Positions 11,356 to 18,549 of a DNA stretch of 24,623 nucleotides are shown here, in pieces. The stretch comes from a virus, in the IMG/VR virus record IMGVR_UViG_3300042485_000886, positions 1 through 24,623 of that record; one strand, written 5' to 3'. Within the stretch, counting starts at the first letter, position 1. Each line of letters opens with the position of its first letter. The translations under genes and the position numbers were made by a program. The notes under the pieces are model-generated. The model did not search any database. It was given only the letters and a program-made list of their open reading frames with translations, and was not told the DNA's origin.

Positions 11356-12765
11356 GTGAAGTTAACGGACATACTAAGTGCGGTTAATCCTTTTAAACAA
11401 AAGGCAGCCCCTAGAAAAAATACGAACCTTAATAACCCATTTGGTGATTTTGGTGGTTTAATAGGCGGTAGAACGCTTTACCCAAATTTAGACTATGCCA
11501 AGTTCGTACAGGATTACGATAACAATAGCGAAGTCTATTCTATCATCAAGCGTATCTCAAAAACAATCTCTACAGTTCCATTCTATGTTTATAAGGTTAA
11601 GAGCAAGAAAGACTTGAACACTTATAAATCTATGATGGCTAACGCATCAAGCGGAGCAGATATTGCTCGTGCGGAGTTAATAAGGATTAAGGCAGTTGAT
11701 GAGATTGCTGATAGTCCGCTAAACAAATTATTAGAAAGACCGAATCCATACCAATCATTCTCTGAGTTCATCGAGAATATCATTGGTTATAAACTTATTA
11801 CAGGTAACTCTTACATATGGGCTAATAGATTAGCTAGTGGTAAAGTTGCTGAACTTGTTACTCTCCCATCCCAATATGTCGCTATCATTAGCGATGGTAC
11901 TATCAATGGGGTTGAAGGCTACTCTTTCACATTAGTTGGGTGGGATCAGTTGGATGCTAAAGATGTAATCCACTTAAAATACTTCAACCCCTACTTCAAC
12001 ACTAATGGACAACAACTATATGGACTATCGCCTTTACAAGCTGCTTACAGAACTGTTCAACGCAGTAACGATGCTAAGGATACCTCTGTAGGTATGTTGC
12101 AGAATCAAGGGCCTAAGGGTATCTTGTATGCAGATGAATCAAATGATTTCGGCCCTGAACAAGCTGGTAAGTTAAAAGAAGATTTCTACAATCAGTACGG
12201 AACTAAAACGCAAGGAGGCATTATTCAAAATGCTGGTAAGATTTTAATTGCAGGTGCTAAATTAGGTTGGGTTAATATGGGATTATCTCCTGTTGACCTT
12301 CAGTTGTTAGAATCAGAGAAGATTACGCTTCGTGAGTTGTGTAATGTGTACGGAGTTAACTCTGCACTATTTAACGATCCTGATAACAAGACTTACAATA
12401 ACATGAAAGAGGCTAAGAAGGAAATGCTTACTCAAGTAGTACTTCCTGAATTAGTTTTAATTCGTGATGCGTTCAATAGATTCTTTGAGAATGAAATTGG
12501 ACAAGGTTACTATATCGATTTCGATATTACTGTGTTCCCAGAGTTGCAAGAGGATATGAAAGAGTTATCTGCTATCCTTTCTCAATCATGGTGGATTACA
12601 CCTAACGAAAAAAGACAAGCAATGAGATACGATACTGTTCAAGATGATGTCATGAACGCTATCTACATACCTGCTGGTTACTTACCTATCGATGAGTTAA
12701 CAATGTTGCAGAATCCAAGAGATGCTCAACAACAAGGAGATTATAATTTGCCTCCTGTAAAATAA
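11356..12765 (+). CDS. Portal protein, HK97 family
   Basis: The dodecameric portal forms the DNA gate of the capsid. The 469 residues fit the HK97 portal family: an N-terminal wing (about 45-75: YDNNSEVYSIIKRISKTIST), the PLNKLLERPNPYQSFSEFIE segment (about 117-136) leading to ITGNSYIWANR, the central stem/crown (YGLSPLQAAYRTVQRSNDAK, about 216-235), and the C-terminal LLESEKITLRELCNVYGVNS region (about 317-336). The start is GTG at 11356; no upstream in-frame ATG exists in the short gap after the terminase gene. The Pro/Gln-rich C-terminal tail is typical. Confidence 0.93.
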   Translation: MKLTDILSAVNPFKQKAAPRKNTNLNNPFGDFGGLIGGRTLYPNLDYAKFVQDYDNNSEVYSIIKRISKTISTVPFYVYKVKSKKDLNTYKSMMANASSGADIARAELIRIKAVDEIADSPLNKLLERPNPYQSFSEFIENIIGYKLITGNSYIWANRLASGKVAELVTLPSQYVAIISDGTINGVEGYSFTLVGWDQLDAKDVIHLKYFNPYFNTNGQQLYGLSPLQAAYRTVQRSNDAKDTSVGMLQNQGPKGILYADESNDFGPEQAGKLKEDFYNQYGTKTQGGIIQNAGKILIAGAKLGWVNMGLSPVDLQLLESEKITLRELCNVYGVNSALFNDPDNKTYNNMKEAKKEMLTQVVLPELVLIRDAFNRFFENEIGQGYYIDFDITVFPELQEDMKELSAILSQSWWITPNEKRQAMRYDTVQDDVMNAIYIPAGYLPIDELTMLQNPRDAQQQGDYNLPPVK

Positions 12766-12770
12766 TATGG

Positions 12771-13601
12771 ATGTCCAAGATATTACAACCTTCTCAGCAA
12801 TTCAATTTGCAACAAACCATAGCGAGGAAGTCCATCACGGAGTTTAGGCCACAAATAGAAAAGGCCTTACAAAGTGATTTTAACAAAGCTGCGGAGTTGG
12901 TAAAAGAGATGGGTGTATTCCAACTAGCTAACTATAACAAGACATTTTTCAACCAAGATAAGATTAGCAATATTTTACGAACTTTGTACGAAGGTACTGG
13001 TGGCTATACTGCTATGAGGTATCAGAAGATATTTGACAAGTATAAGAAAGCTGAAGATTTTGACCTTGATCCGTTAAACATAATGGATGAGTGGTTAGCG
13101 TTTATGTTGTCGTACTGGGTTTCAATTAGTGGCCCAAAAATGTACGGAATACAAAACACAACCGATAACGAGATAGCAAGGATACTAAATAATGTTATTG
13201 CTTATGGAAGGGCTAATAACCTTTCTACAAACGAAACAAACGCAATGGCTATTCAGCTTCTTAGAGAAGGGAAGATAAATGTTTCAAGGAGTTTATTAAT
13301 AGCAAGAACGGAATCTCATCAAGCTTTAAGCACAGGTGCGATTGGGGCAACACAAGGAATTAATATACCTTTGCTAAAACAATGGGTTCACGCTGAATAT
13401 GTTGGTAGTCCAAGAACTTGGCATCTAGCATTAGATAGGCAAACGAACCCTGATGATGGTGGAGTAAGAATACCTGTGAATCAACCATTCATGGTAAACA
13501 CTCCTAACTACGGTGTAATTGAAATGCAATATGCACATGATGCAAGTGGTGGAGCAGCTAATAACTGCAACTGCCGATGCTGCACAGTGTATGTCGCTTA
13601 A
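12771..13601 (+). CDS. Head morphogenesis protein (Mu F / SPP1 gp7 family)
   Basis: This minor capsid protein is probably brought into proheads by the portal, and the position right after the portal fits. The 276 residues contain the family's C-terminal domain: SRSLLIARTESHQALSTGAI (about 175-194), KQWVHAEYVGSPRTWHLALD (about 203-222), the Pro-rich VNQPFMVNT, and the final Cys cluster NNCNCRCCTVYVA. The N-terminal part is helical. It starts at ATG 12771, five bases after the portal stop. All hallmark residues (R-T-E, H, N-C-x-C) are present. Confidence 0.85.
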   Translation: MSKILQPSQQFNLQQTIARKSITEFRPQIEKALQSDFNKAAELVKEMGVFQLANYNKTFFNQDKISNILRTLYEGTGGYTAMRYQKIFDKYKKAEDFDLDPLNIMDEWLAFMLSYWVSISGPKMYGIQNTTDNEIARILNNVIAYGRANNLSTNETNAMAIQLLREGKINVSRSLLIARTESHQALSTGAIGATQGINIPLLKQWVHAEYVGSPRTWHLALDRQTNPDDGGVRIPVNQPFMVNTPNYGVIEMQYAHDASGGAANNCNCRCCTVYVA

Positions 13602-13611
13602 ACAAATAAAT

Positions 13612-14343
13612 ATGAGTAATTTTTATAACAAGAAGTCGATTGAAGGTTCTCCAATAGATATGGAGGATGGAAGTAGAGTTATTACTATGTACTACTCTGC
13701 TTTTGGTAATGTAGATTCCGATGGTGATATAATCACACCAGGAGCATTTACTAAAACACTAAAAGAAAATGGCCCACAAGCCAAAAATAGAATTTGGCAT
13801 CTAATGAACCACTCTACAGACAAGCCTATTGCTAAGCCATATGAGATGATGGAAGATGCTTATGGTTTAAGAGCAAGTGTTAAAATACCTAATACTACTT
13901 TAGGTAATGACTTGTATGAGTTATATAAAGATGGTCATATTACAGAACATAGTATCGGATTTCAGACTATTAAGTCACAACAGAAATCAGGGTACAATGA
14001 AATCAATGAAATAAAATTGTTTGAGGGAAGTTCAGTATTGTGGGGTGCAAACGCTAATACACCAACAGTTGGAGTTAAAAGTCAGATTAAGTCAACTCTA
14101 GTTGATGAGATGGGTAAAACCATTAAGTCATTGAGAAATGGACACTTTACTGATGAAACTTTTGAGTTGTTAGAACTTAAACTTAAGCAATTACAACAAT
14201 ATCTATCTGAGATGGAAGATGAACCTTCAATCACTCCTGAGCCAACCGCTGAAGAAGCATTGCCAACTGAGGAAGCTGATCCGATGATTTCCGTTGAACT
14301 AGAGGTAAACAAATATTTACAATCATTTAAAATTTTCAACTAA
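13612..14343 (+). CDS. Prohead maturation protease (HK97 gp4-like, S78)
   Basis: This serine protease cleaves scaffold and capsid N-termini during head maturation. From ATG 13612 it has 243 residues: the beta core YYSAFGNVDSDGDIITPGAF (about 28-47), the catalytic His region WHLMNHS (62-68, H67 the likely nucleophile partner) and the Ser region TEHSIGF (S114). The last 60 residues are a helical, acidic, Pro/Glu-rich segment (about 175-243) that may act as an internal scaffold. The frame extends upstream to 13519 inside the previous gene, but the protease domain begins after 13612. The stop overlaps the capsid start as TAATG. Confidence 0.9.
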   Translation: MSNFYNKKSIEGSPIDMEDGSRVITMYYSAFGNVDSDGDIITPGAFTKTLKENGPQAKNRIWHLMNHSTDKPIAKPYEMMEDAYGLRASVKIPNTTLGNDLYELYKDGHITEHSIGFQTIKSQQKSGYNEINEIKLFEGSSVLWGANANTPTVGVKSQIKSTLVDEMGKTIKSLRNGHFTDETFELLELKLKQLQQYLSEMEDEPSITPEPTAEEALPTEEADPMISVELEVNKYLQSFKIFN

Positions 14344-15509
14344 TGGTAGAAGAAATTAAAAGTGCATTCGAAGGCATTAAATCCGAAGTAAACGGAGCAA
14401 TCGAAAGTGCGAAGGCTGATAATGCTAGTGCATTAGAAAGCGTAAAGGCTGAATTAGAAGCTACTAAAGCTTCAATTACAGTTGTTAAGGATGAAATCGA
14501 AAAATTGGAAGCAAAACAAAATCGTGTTAAAATGAATCAAACAGAAGTAAAAGGGTTTAATGCTACCCTTGCAGAAGCTATCGAACAAAATGGTGATAGC
14601 TTAGCGAAATTAGCTCGTGGTGAACAAAAGCGTTCAAGCTTTATCTTGGATAGTAAAGCAGTTGGTAATATGACAGAAGCGGTTAACCTTACAGGTGACA
14701 TCACTCGTCAATATGCTAATCAAGTTTATGCTTTGCCTAGTCGTAAAGTGCATATGAGAAGTTTATTACCAATCGGTAGTTTATCTCAAGGTTTATTTAC
14801 TTTCCCTTACGAAAGTGGTGGAGAAGGTGCTCCAGCAGCTCAAACTCAAGGTTCTTCTAAAGCTCAAGTTGATTTTGATATTACAATGAAAGATGCAGCA
14901 GCTCAGTACATCGCTGGTTATGTTCGTATCTCTCGCCAAATGTTAGATGATATACCTGCTATGACTTCTTTCTTACAATCTCGTTTGTTAGAGAAGTATT
15001 TAGTTGCTGAAGATGCTCAAATCTTAAGTGGTGATGGTACTGCTCCTAACTTACAAGGTATCTTAGGTGTAGCTACTGCTGCAACTGGTGCTGCTACTGT
15101 AGATGTTGAGCAATTAGTTCAAGCTATTGCTCAGTTAGAAACTTCTAACTATTCTGCAACAGGTATTTTAGTTAACCCAACTGATTGGGCTGCTATCATG
15201 AATACTAAGAATACTAACTCTGCTTACACTTTACCTGCTTCTACAGTTGTTACAACTGATGGTAGTGTATCTATCGCTGGTATCCCTCTTTACAAATCAA
15301 CTGCAATCGCAGTAGATAAGTTTGTAGTAGGTGACTGGTCTATGGGTGCTCAAATCATGCAAAATCAAGGTATCTCAGTTCAATTCTCTGAATTTGATGC
15401 TGATAACTTTACAAAGAACATGATTACTGTAAGAGTTGAAGCTCGTATCGCTTTACCTATCTATTACGCAGGTGCGTTTATCTATGGGGATTTTGGTAAT
15501 GTTGCTTAA
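14343..15509 (+). CDS. Major capsid protein, HK97 fold
   Basis: The 388 residues begin with a long helical/coiled-coil delta domain (about 1-80: KSAFEGIKSEVNGAIESAK, then VKDEIEKLEAKQNRV), probably removed by the protease. The HK97-fold body follows: the E-loop/P-domain region around LFTFPYESGGEGAPAAQTQG (about 152-171), YIAGYVRISRQMLDDIPAMT (about 193-212), LSGDGTAPNLQGILGV (about 234-249) and the A-domain end (FVVGDWSMGAQIMQNQG). Codons here favour T-ending forms more than in the neighbours, as expected for a highly expressed gene. A strong terminator follows 22 bases downstream. Confidence 0.95.
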   Translation: MVEEIKSAFEGIKSEVNGAIESAKADNASALESVKAELEATKASITVVKDEIEKLEAKQNRVKMNQTEVKGFNATLAEAIEQNGDSLAKLARGEQKRSSFILDSKAVGNMTEAVNLTGDITRQYANQVYALPSRKVHMRSLLPIGSLSQGLFTFPYESGGEGAPAAQTQGSSKAQVDFDITMKDAAAQYIAGYVRISRQMLDDIPAMTSFLQSRLLEKYLVAEDAQILSGDGTAPNLQGILGVATAATGAATVDVEQLVQAIAQLETSNYSATGILVNPTDWAAIMNTKNTNSAYTLPASTVVTTDGSVSIAGIPLYKSTAIAVDKFVVGDWSMGAQIMQNQGISVQFSEFDADNFTKNMITVRVEARIALPIYYAGAFIYGDFGNVA

Positions 15510-15531
15510 TCTTTAATTAGATTTACAATAC

Positions 15532-15563
15532 AAGGGATAGCCTAGAAAGCTATCCCTTTTTGT
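15532..15563 (+). terminator. Rho-independent terminator after capsid gene
   Basis: AAGGGATAGC (15532-15541) pairs perfectly with GCTATCCCTT (15549-15558) around the loop CTAGAAA, followed by TTTTGTTT. It is the clearest intrinsic terminator in the window and closes the head-gene transcript after the major capsid gene. Confidence 0.88.
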
Positions 15564-15588
15564 TTACACTAAATTTTAGTTATTTTTG
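15560..15588 (+). promoter_or_regulatory. Bacteroidota-type promoter for connector/tail genes
   Basis: TTG (15560-15562), 18 bases, then TATTTTTG (15581-15588) fits the TTG-N17-23-TAnnTTTG consensus in full. The TTG lies in the T-tract of the preceding terminator. The connector ATG is only 15 bases past the -7 box, implying a leader of about ten bases. Confidence 0.7.
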
Positions 15589-15602
15589 TAAAAATTAGCA
15601 TA

Positions 15603-16148
15603 ATGCAGATACTAAGAGATGTAACGACTACAGTAGCCCCTTCGGCAACAATCGTTACCTTACAGACCGCAAAGGATTATTTAAGAGTAGATTATAGCGA
15701 AGATGATACTTTGATTACTAACCTTATAGAAACCGCTAGGATCAGATTAGAGCAGTACGCTTCAGTTGCTATGACTGCTAGAACCCTAAAGGTAGTAGCT
15801 TATGTAGATGAGTTTATAGAGCTTCCTTATGCTCCTATAAACAGTATTACATTGGTAGAGTATTGGGATGGTGCTGCATGGGTAGCAATGGTACTTGGTG
15901 ATTATAGAGTTATAGGTGATACCTACAAAAAGGTTTATTTTAATTCACCTCTTATGAGTGACTTTAGATTCACTTATACTTGTGGATATGCCACTACTCC
16001 AGAGTCTATGAAAACGGCTTTGTTGAAGATGGTAGGTGATTTATATGAGTACAGAGAATCAAGTGTTGAAAGCTCTAAGCCTTCAGCTAACTTAACAACG
16101 GCTTACGAACTAATGAAACCTTACAAAAGGGTAAGTATTATCTTCTAA
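15603..16148 (+). CDS. Head-tail connector protein (HK97 gp6-like)
   Basis: This is the adaptor ring below the portal. The 181 residues have the family's start (VTLQTAKDYLRVDYSEDDTL, then LIETARIRLEQYASVAMTAR, about 18-60), a beta region (LPYAPINSITLVEYWDGAAW) and a helical end (PESMKTALLKMVGDLYEYRE). The ATG at 15603 follows the promoter at 15560-15588, so it opens a new transcript. The stop overlaps the next ATG (TAATG). Confidence 0.85.
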   Translation: MQILRDVTTTVAPSATIVTLQTAKDYLRVDYSEDDTLITNLIETARIRLEQYASVAMTARTLKVVAYVDEFIELPYAPINSITLVEYWDGAAWVAMVLGDYRVIGDTYKKVYFNSPLMSDFRFTYTCGYATTPESMKTALLKMVGDLYEYRESSVESSKPSANLTTAYELMKPYKRVSIIF

Positions 16149-16468
16149 TGATAGGACAATTAAGAAATAGGATTACATTTAATACTAAAACAAGCGTTTC
16201 TGACAGTGCAGGAGGGTTTGTGAATACTTTAGTACCATACTACACTTGCTGGGCTGAATTGGTCAATAATACCAATAGTAGAACTAATATAACAGGTAGG
16301 GATAGTATTAATGATGGGGTTACATTTAGGATTAGATATACAACAGGCAAGACGTTTACTAATGCTCTTGTAATAACTTGGAAATCAAGGACTTATATGA
16401 TTAACTCTATTATTAACGAAGCCGACTTGAATCAATATTATTTAATAGGTTGTGCAACACTTAAGTAA
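16148..16468 (+). CDS. Head closure / head-tail joining protein
   Basis: The 106 residues begin MIGQLRNRITFNTKTSVSDS followed by AGGFVNTLVPYYTCWAELVN, the typical opening of SPP1 gp16 / phage head-tail joining proteins. An all-beta barrel is expected, ending IINEADLNQYYLIGCATLK. It plugs the connector after packaging. TAATG overlaps occur on both sides. Confidence 0.84.
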   Translation: MIGQLRNRITFNTKTSVSDSAGGFVNTLVPYYTCWAELVNNTNSRTNITGRDSINDGVTFRIRYTTGKTFTNALVITWKSRTYMINSIINEADLNQYYLIGCATLK

Positions 16469-16908
16469 TGAATGCATTTAGCGTAAAGGTAAAAGGGCTT
16501 GACTTTTTAGAAAAAAGGATTAAAGATGCTCACATTAAAATAACAGAGCAATATACAAAAATCATTAATGATTCTGTTATAGAAATATCTAAATTAGCTG
16601 AAAGTAAAGTACCAATAGGGAAAACAAGTAGGCTACAAGGATCTATTGGATATAGTTTATATAATGTTGCAACTGGTGCATCTGTATATGCTTCAATTCA
16701 TTACGCTCCTTATGTTGAATTTGGTACAGGGCAAAAATTTGGTATCCCATCATATCCAAATGTAAACAAAGGTAAATTAGATGCTTATGCTTTTACATTT
16801 AAAAGAAAAAAGCAGGTCATAGGAAGGCCTTATAAGCCGTTTATGTTTAATTCTTATAGTGAGGTTTATACAAAAATGCTTAGTAAATTAAGGAAAATAA
16901 AAATATAA
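16468..16908 (+). CDS. HK97 gp10-like tail completion protein
   Basis: The 146 residues follow the gp10 family pattern: a VKGLDFLEKRIKDA start, a helix with SVIEISKLAESKVPIGKTSRL (about 31-51), and the beta segment VYASIHYAPYVEFGTGQKFG (about 72-91) with the conserved Y-x-x-x-x-E-F-G-T. It likely acts at the head-tail interface. Its start overlaps the previous stop; a 26-base AT-rich gap follows. Confidence 0.82.
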   Translation: MNAFSVKVKGLDFLEKRIKDAHIKITEQYTKIINDSVIEISKLAESKVPIGKTSRLQGSIGYSLYNVATGASVYASIHYAPYVEFGTGQKFGIPSYPNVNKGKLDAYAFTFKRKKQVIGRPYKPFMFNSYSEVYTKMLSKLRKIKI

Positions 16909-16919
16909 ATATATTTCAT

Positions 16920-16927
16920 TAAATTTG
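16920..16927 (+). promoter_or_regulatory. Possible promoter before tail completion gene
   Basis: TAAATTTG matches TAnnTTTG but has no TTG partner upstream. It ends only seven bases before the ATG, so a transcript starting here would be nearly leaderless. The composition is very AT-rich, so a chance match is possible. Confidence 0.25.
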
Positions 16928-16934
16928 TACCAAA

Positions 16935-17363
16935 ATGAAGGACTGCGGATATACATTAAGGAAAGCTTATTTCGATAAGTTTATCTCGGCCTCCTACTCA
17001 TTAGCTGCTTATGATACCATAGCACCTGACACAGTAGAACCGCCTTATTTGATTATCAGTAGTCAGACACAAGTGGACAATAGTAATAAACAAAGCTTTG
17101 CTTATAATGTTACTATCCAATTTGACATAGTTTATAGGACTTTTAAAGCAGGGGAAGTAGGGCAGAAAACTGTTGATACTTATGCAAATGAGTTATTAGA
17201 AATAGTAGGTGTTAGACCACCAAGCTACCCTAGTACTGCACCTGACTTTAAAATAGTGACTTCTAAGATTAGTAGTAATATTGCTACCTTTGACTATGTG
17301 GATGAGGCTTATGTGTTTAGAAGGGTAATAACAATGGATCATTTCGTGAATCAATTAACATAA
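16935..17363 (+). CDS. Tail terminator/completion protein (gp17-like)
   Basis: The 142 residues include LRKAYFDKFISASYSLAAYD (about 7-26), the beta segment EPPYLIISSQTQVDNSNKQS (about 35-54), and VTIQFDIVYRTFKAGEVGQK with helix VDTYANELLEIVGVRPPSYP. This beta-alpha pattern is that of tail-terminator proteins placed between the gp10-like gene and the tube gene. Order supports the call more than sequence does. It should cap the tail tube at the head end. Confidence 0.72.
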   Translation: MKDCGYTLRKAYFDKFISASYSLAAYDTIAPDTVEPPYLIISSQTQVDNSNKQSFAYNVTIQFDIVYRTFKAGEVGQKTVDTYANELLEIVGVRPPSYPSTAPDFKIVTSKISSNIATFDYVDEAYVFRRVITMDHFVNQLT

Positions 17364-17380
17364 AAGAAAAATAAAATAAA

Positions 17381-17836
17381 ATGGCAACAACAAGTGTATT
17401 TAACGGAACTTCATTAGTAGTTCTAATTGGAACTGAAGTAATAGGTTTCGCTACTTCATGTTCTTTAAGTTTGGCTATCGATGCTCCAGACGCATCTACA
17501 AAACAAAGCTTAGGATGGGCTGATGAAATTGGTGGGCAAAGGTCTTGGTCTTTAACAACTGATGGCTTAGCTACAGTAGTTCCAGGAACAGTTGCTACTT
17601 ATGTAACTACTGCTGAATTGAATGCTTTAGCAATCGCTAGAACTGCAGTTCAAGTTAAGTTTACTACTGTAGATAACTCAACAGTTGGTGGTGTAACTCC
17701 AGTTACAGGTGATGTGATTTATTCAGGTTCAGCATTTATTGAGAGTGTAGATATGACTGCTGATATGGAGAATCCAGTTACTTACTCAGTTTCTTTCAAA
17801 GGAACAGGGCCATTAACTATCGCTACCAACGCATAG
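17381..17836 (+). CDS. Major tail (tube) protein, TP901-1-like
   Basis: The 151 residues form the hexameric rings of the tail tube: an N-terminal strand VFNGTSLVVLIG (about 6-17), GFATSCSLSLAIDAPDAST (about 22-40), the family motif RSWSLTTDGL (about 54-63), and C-terminal strands FIESVDMTADMENPVTYSVS then FKGTGPLTI. An A-rich leader (AAAAATAAAATAAA) precedes the ATG. A protein encoded further downstream (22730-23911) clearly shares the same skeleton. Confidence 0.87.
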   Translation: MATTSVFNGTSLVVLIGTEVIGFATSCSLSLAIDAPDASTKQSLGWADEIGGQRSWSLTTDGLATVVPGTVATYVTTAELNALAIARTAVQVKFTTVDNSTVGGVTPVTGDVIYSGSAFIESVDMTADMENPVTYSVSFKGTGPLTIATNA

Positions 17837-17844
17837 TAAAAACA

Positions 17845-17857
17845 AACCAAAAAAACC
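17845..17857 (+). promoter_or_regulatory. AACCAAAAAAACC leader element (rightward)
   Basis: AACCAAAAAAACC lies six bases before the ATG of the tail chaperone gene. It is the rightward counterpart of the AACCAAAAAACC leaders in the leftward operon, so the motif is used by both early and late genes. Confidence 0.48.
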
Positions 17858-17863
17858 AAACAT

Positions 17864-18235
17864 ATGAGAGGACAATTTGAATTAACTCTTTCCGATGGAA
17901 AGAAGATACCGATGCGTTTTTGTACTTGGAGTCTTAAAAGATTCTGTCAATTACAAGGGATAGGGCCTTCTGACATAGGAGGATCTTTAAGTGGCAAGGA
18001 TTCACTTGATGCTATTGTTAACTTACTGAAATCTGCTGCTGAATATCCATTATATTCTCAAGGAATCACTCCAAGCTTCACAGAGATGGAAGTATGTGAT
18101 TGGATAGATGATATGGGTGGCATGGGTGGACAAAAGTTCCAAGATGTGATGTCAGCTCTTGCAGACAGTATGAATAGCGGCATAGAAGATAAGCCAACAA
18201 AGTCAACTAAAAAGGATGGAGTAAAAAAAAATTAG
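17864..18235 (+). CDS. Tail assembly chaperone (lambda G analogue)
   Basis: The 123 residues (MRGQFELTLSDGKKIPMRFC, then a helical body with DSLDAIVNLLKSAAEYPL) match the small soluble chaperone that precedes tape measure genes. The end is basic and disordered (KPTKSTKKDGVKKN) over an A9 run that contains an in-frame A AAA AAA slippery site, ten bases before the TAG. Most ribosomes should stop here, making the short form; some should slip -1 to make the longer form with the domain encoded downstream. Confidence 0.85.
   Translation: MRGQFELTLSDGKKIPMRFCTWSLKRFCQLQGIGPSDIGGSLSGKDSLDAIVNLLKSAAEYPLYSQGITPSFTEMEVCDWIDDMGGMGGQKFQDVMSALADSMNSGIEDKPTKSTKKDGVKKN
18223..18229 (+). promoter_or_regulatory. 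Programmed -1 frameshift site A AAA AAA
   Basis: The zero-frame codons are GTA AAA AAA AAT TAG, so A AAA AAA (18223-18229) fits the X XXY YYZ rule. After a -1 slip reading continues without a stop (KLEWIDIERYTMGECKVLP) into the frame ending at 18549, giving a fusion of about 228 residues from 17864. This is the phage G/GT arrangement. Confidence 0.85.
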
Positions 18236-18549
18236 AGTGGATTGACATAGAAAGATATACAATGGGGGAGTGCAAAGTGCTTCCCCATTTGTTTTGGGAG
18301 ATGACCATGGCTGAATTAGATTTTGTGTGGTATGGGTATAGACACGAGGAAGAACAGAAGTGGATTAGAACTAGATGGCAGACAACTTTACTTATTAATA
18401 TTCAGCTACCTAAGGGTAAGAAAGTTAAGCCAAAAGAGCTTATTGAATTAGACTGCGATACTCGTAACTTTGTAAAGCAAAGAGTGATGACAGAAGATGA
18501 GCTTAAAGAAGTTTTAAATAAATATAAAATTGTTAAACCGATAATGTAA
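18229..18549 (+). CDS. Tail assembly chaperone C-terminal extension (lambda T analogue)
   Basis: This is the second half of the frameshifted chaperone. The frame is open from the slippery site to the stop at 18547-18549: EWIDIERYTMGECKVLPHLF, then WEMTMAELDFVWYGYRHEEE and a basic IRTRWQTTLLINIQLPKGKK. The F/W-x-x-M-T-x-x-E-L motif is typical of chaperone T domains. An ATG at 18262 would give a 95-residue separate protein, but it lies inside the domain and has no leader motif, so translation by frameshift is preferred. The stop overlaps the tape measure ATG (TAATG). Confidence 0.82.
   Translation, partial: KLEWIDIERYTMGECKVLPHLFWEMTMAELDFVWYGYRHEEEQKWIRTRWQTTLLINIQLPKGKKVKPKELIELDCDTRNFVKQRVMTEDELKEVLNKYKIVKPIM

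Noticed and set aside
13519-13611. Upstream extension of the prohead protease
   Set aside because: These codons overlap the Cys-rich end of the head morphogenesis gene in another frame; the protease domain begins after the ATG at 13612.
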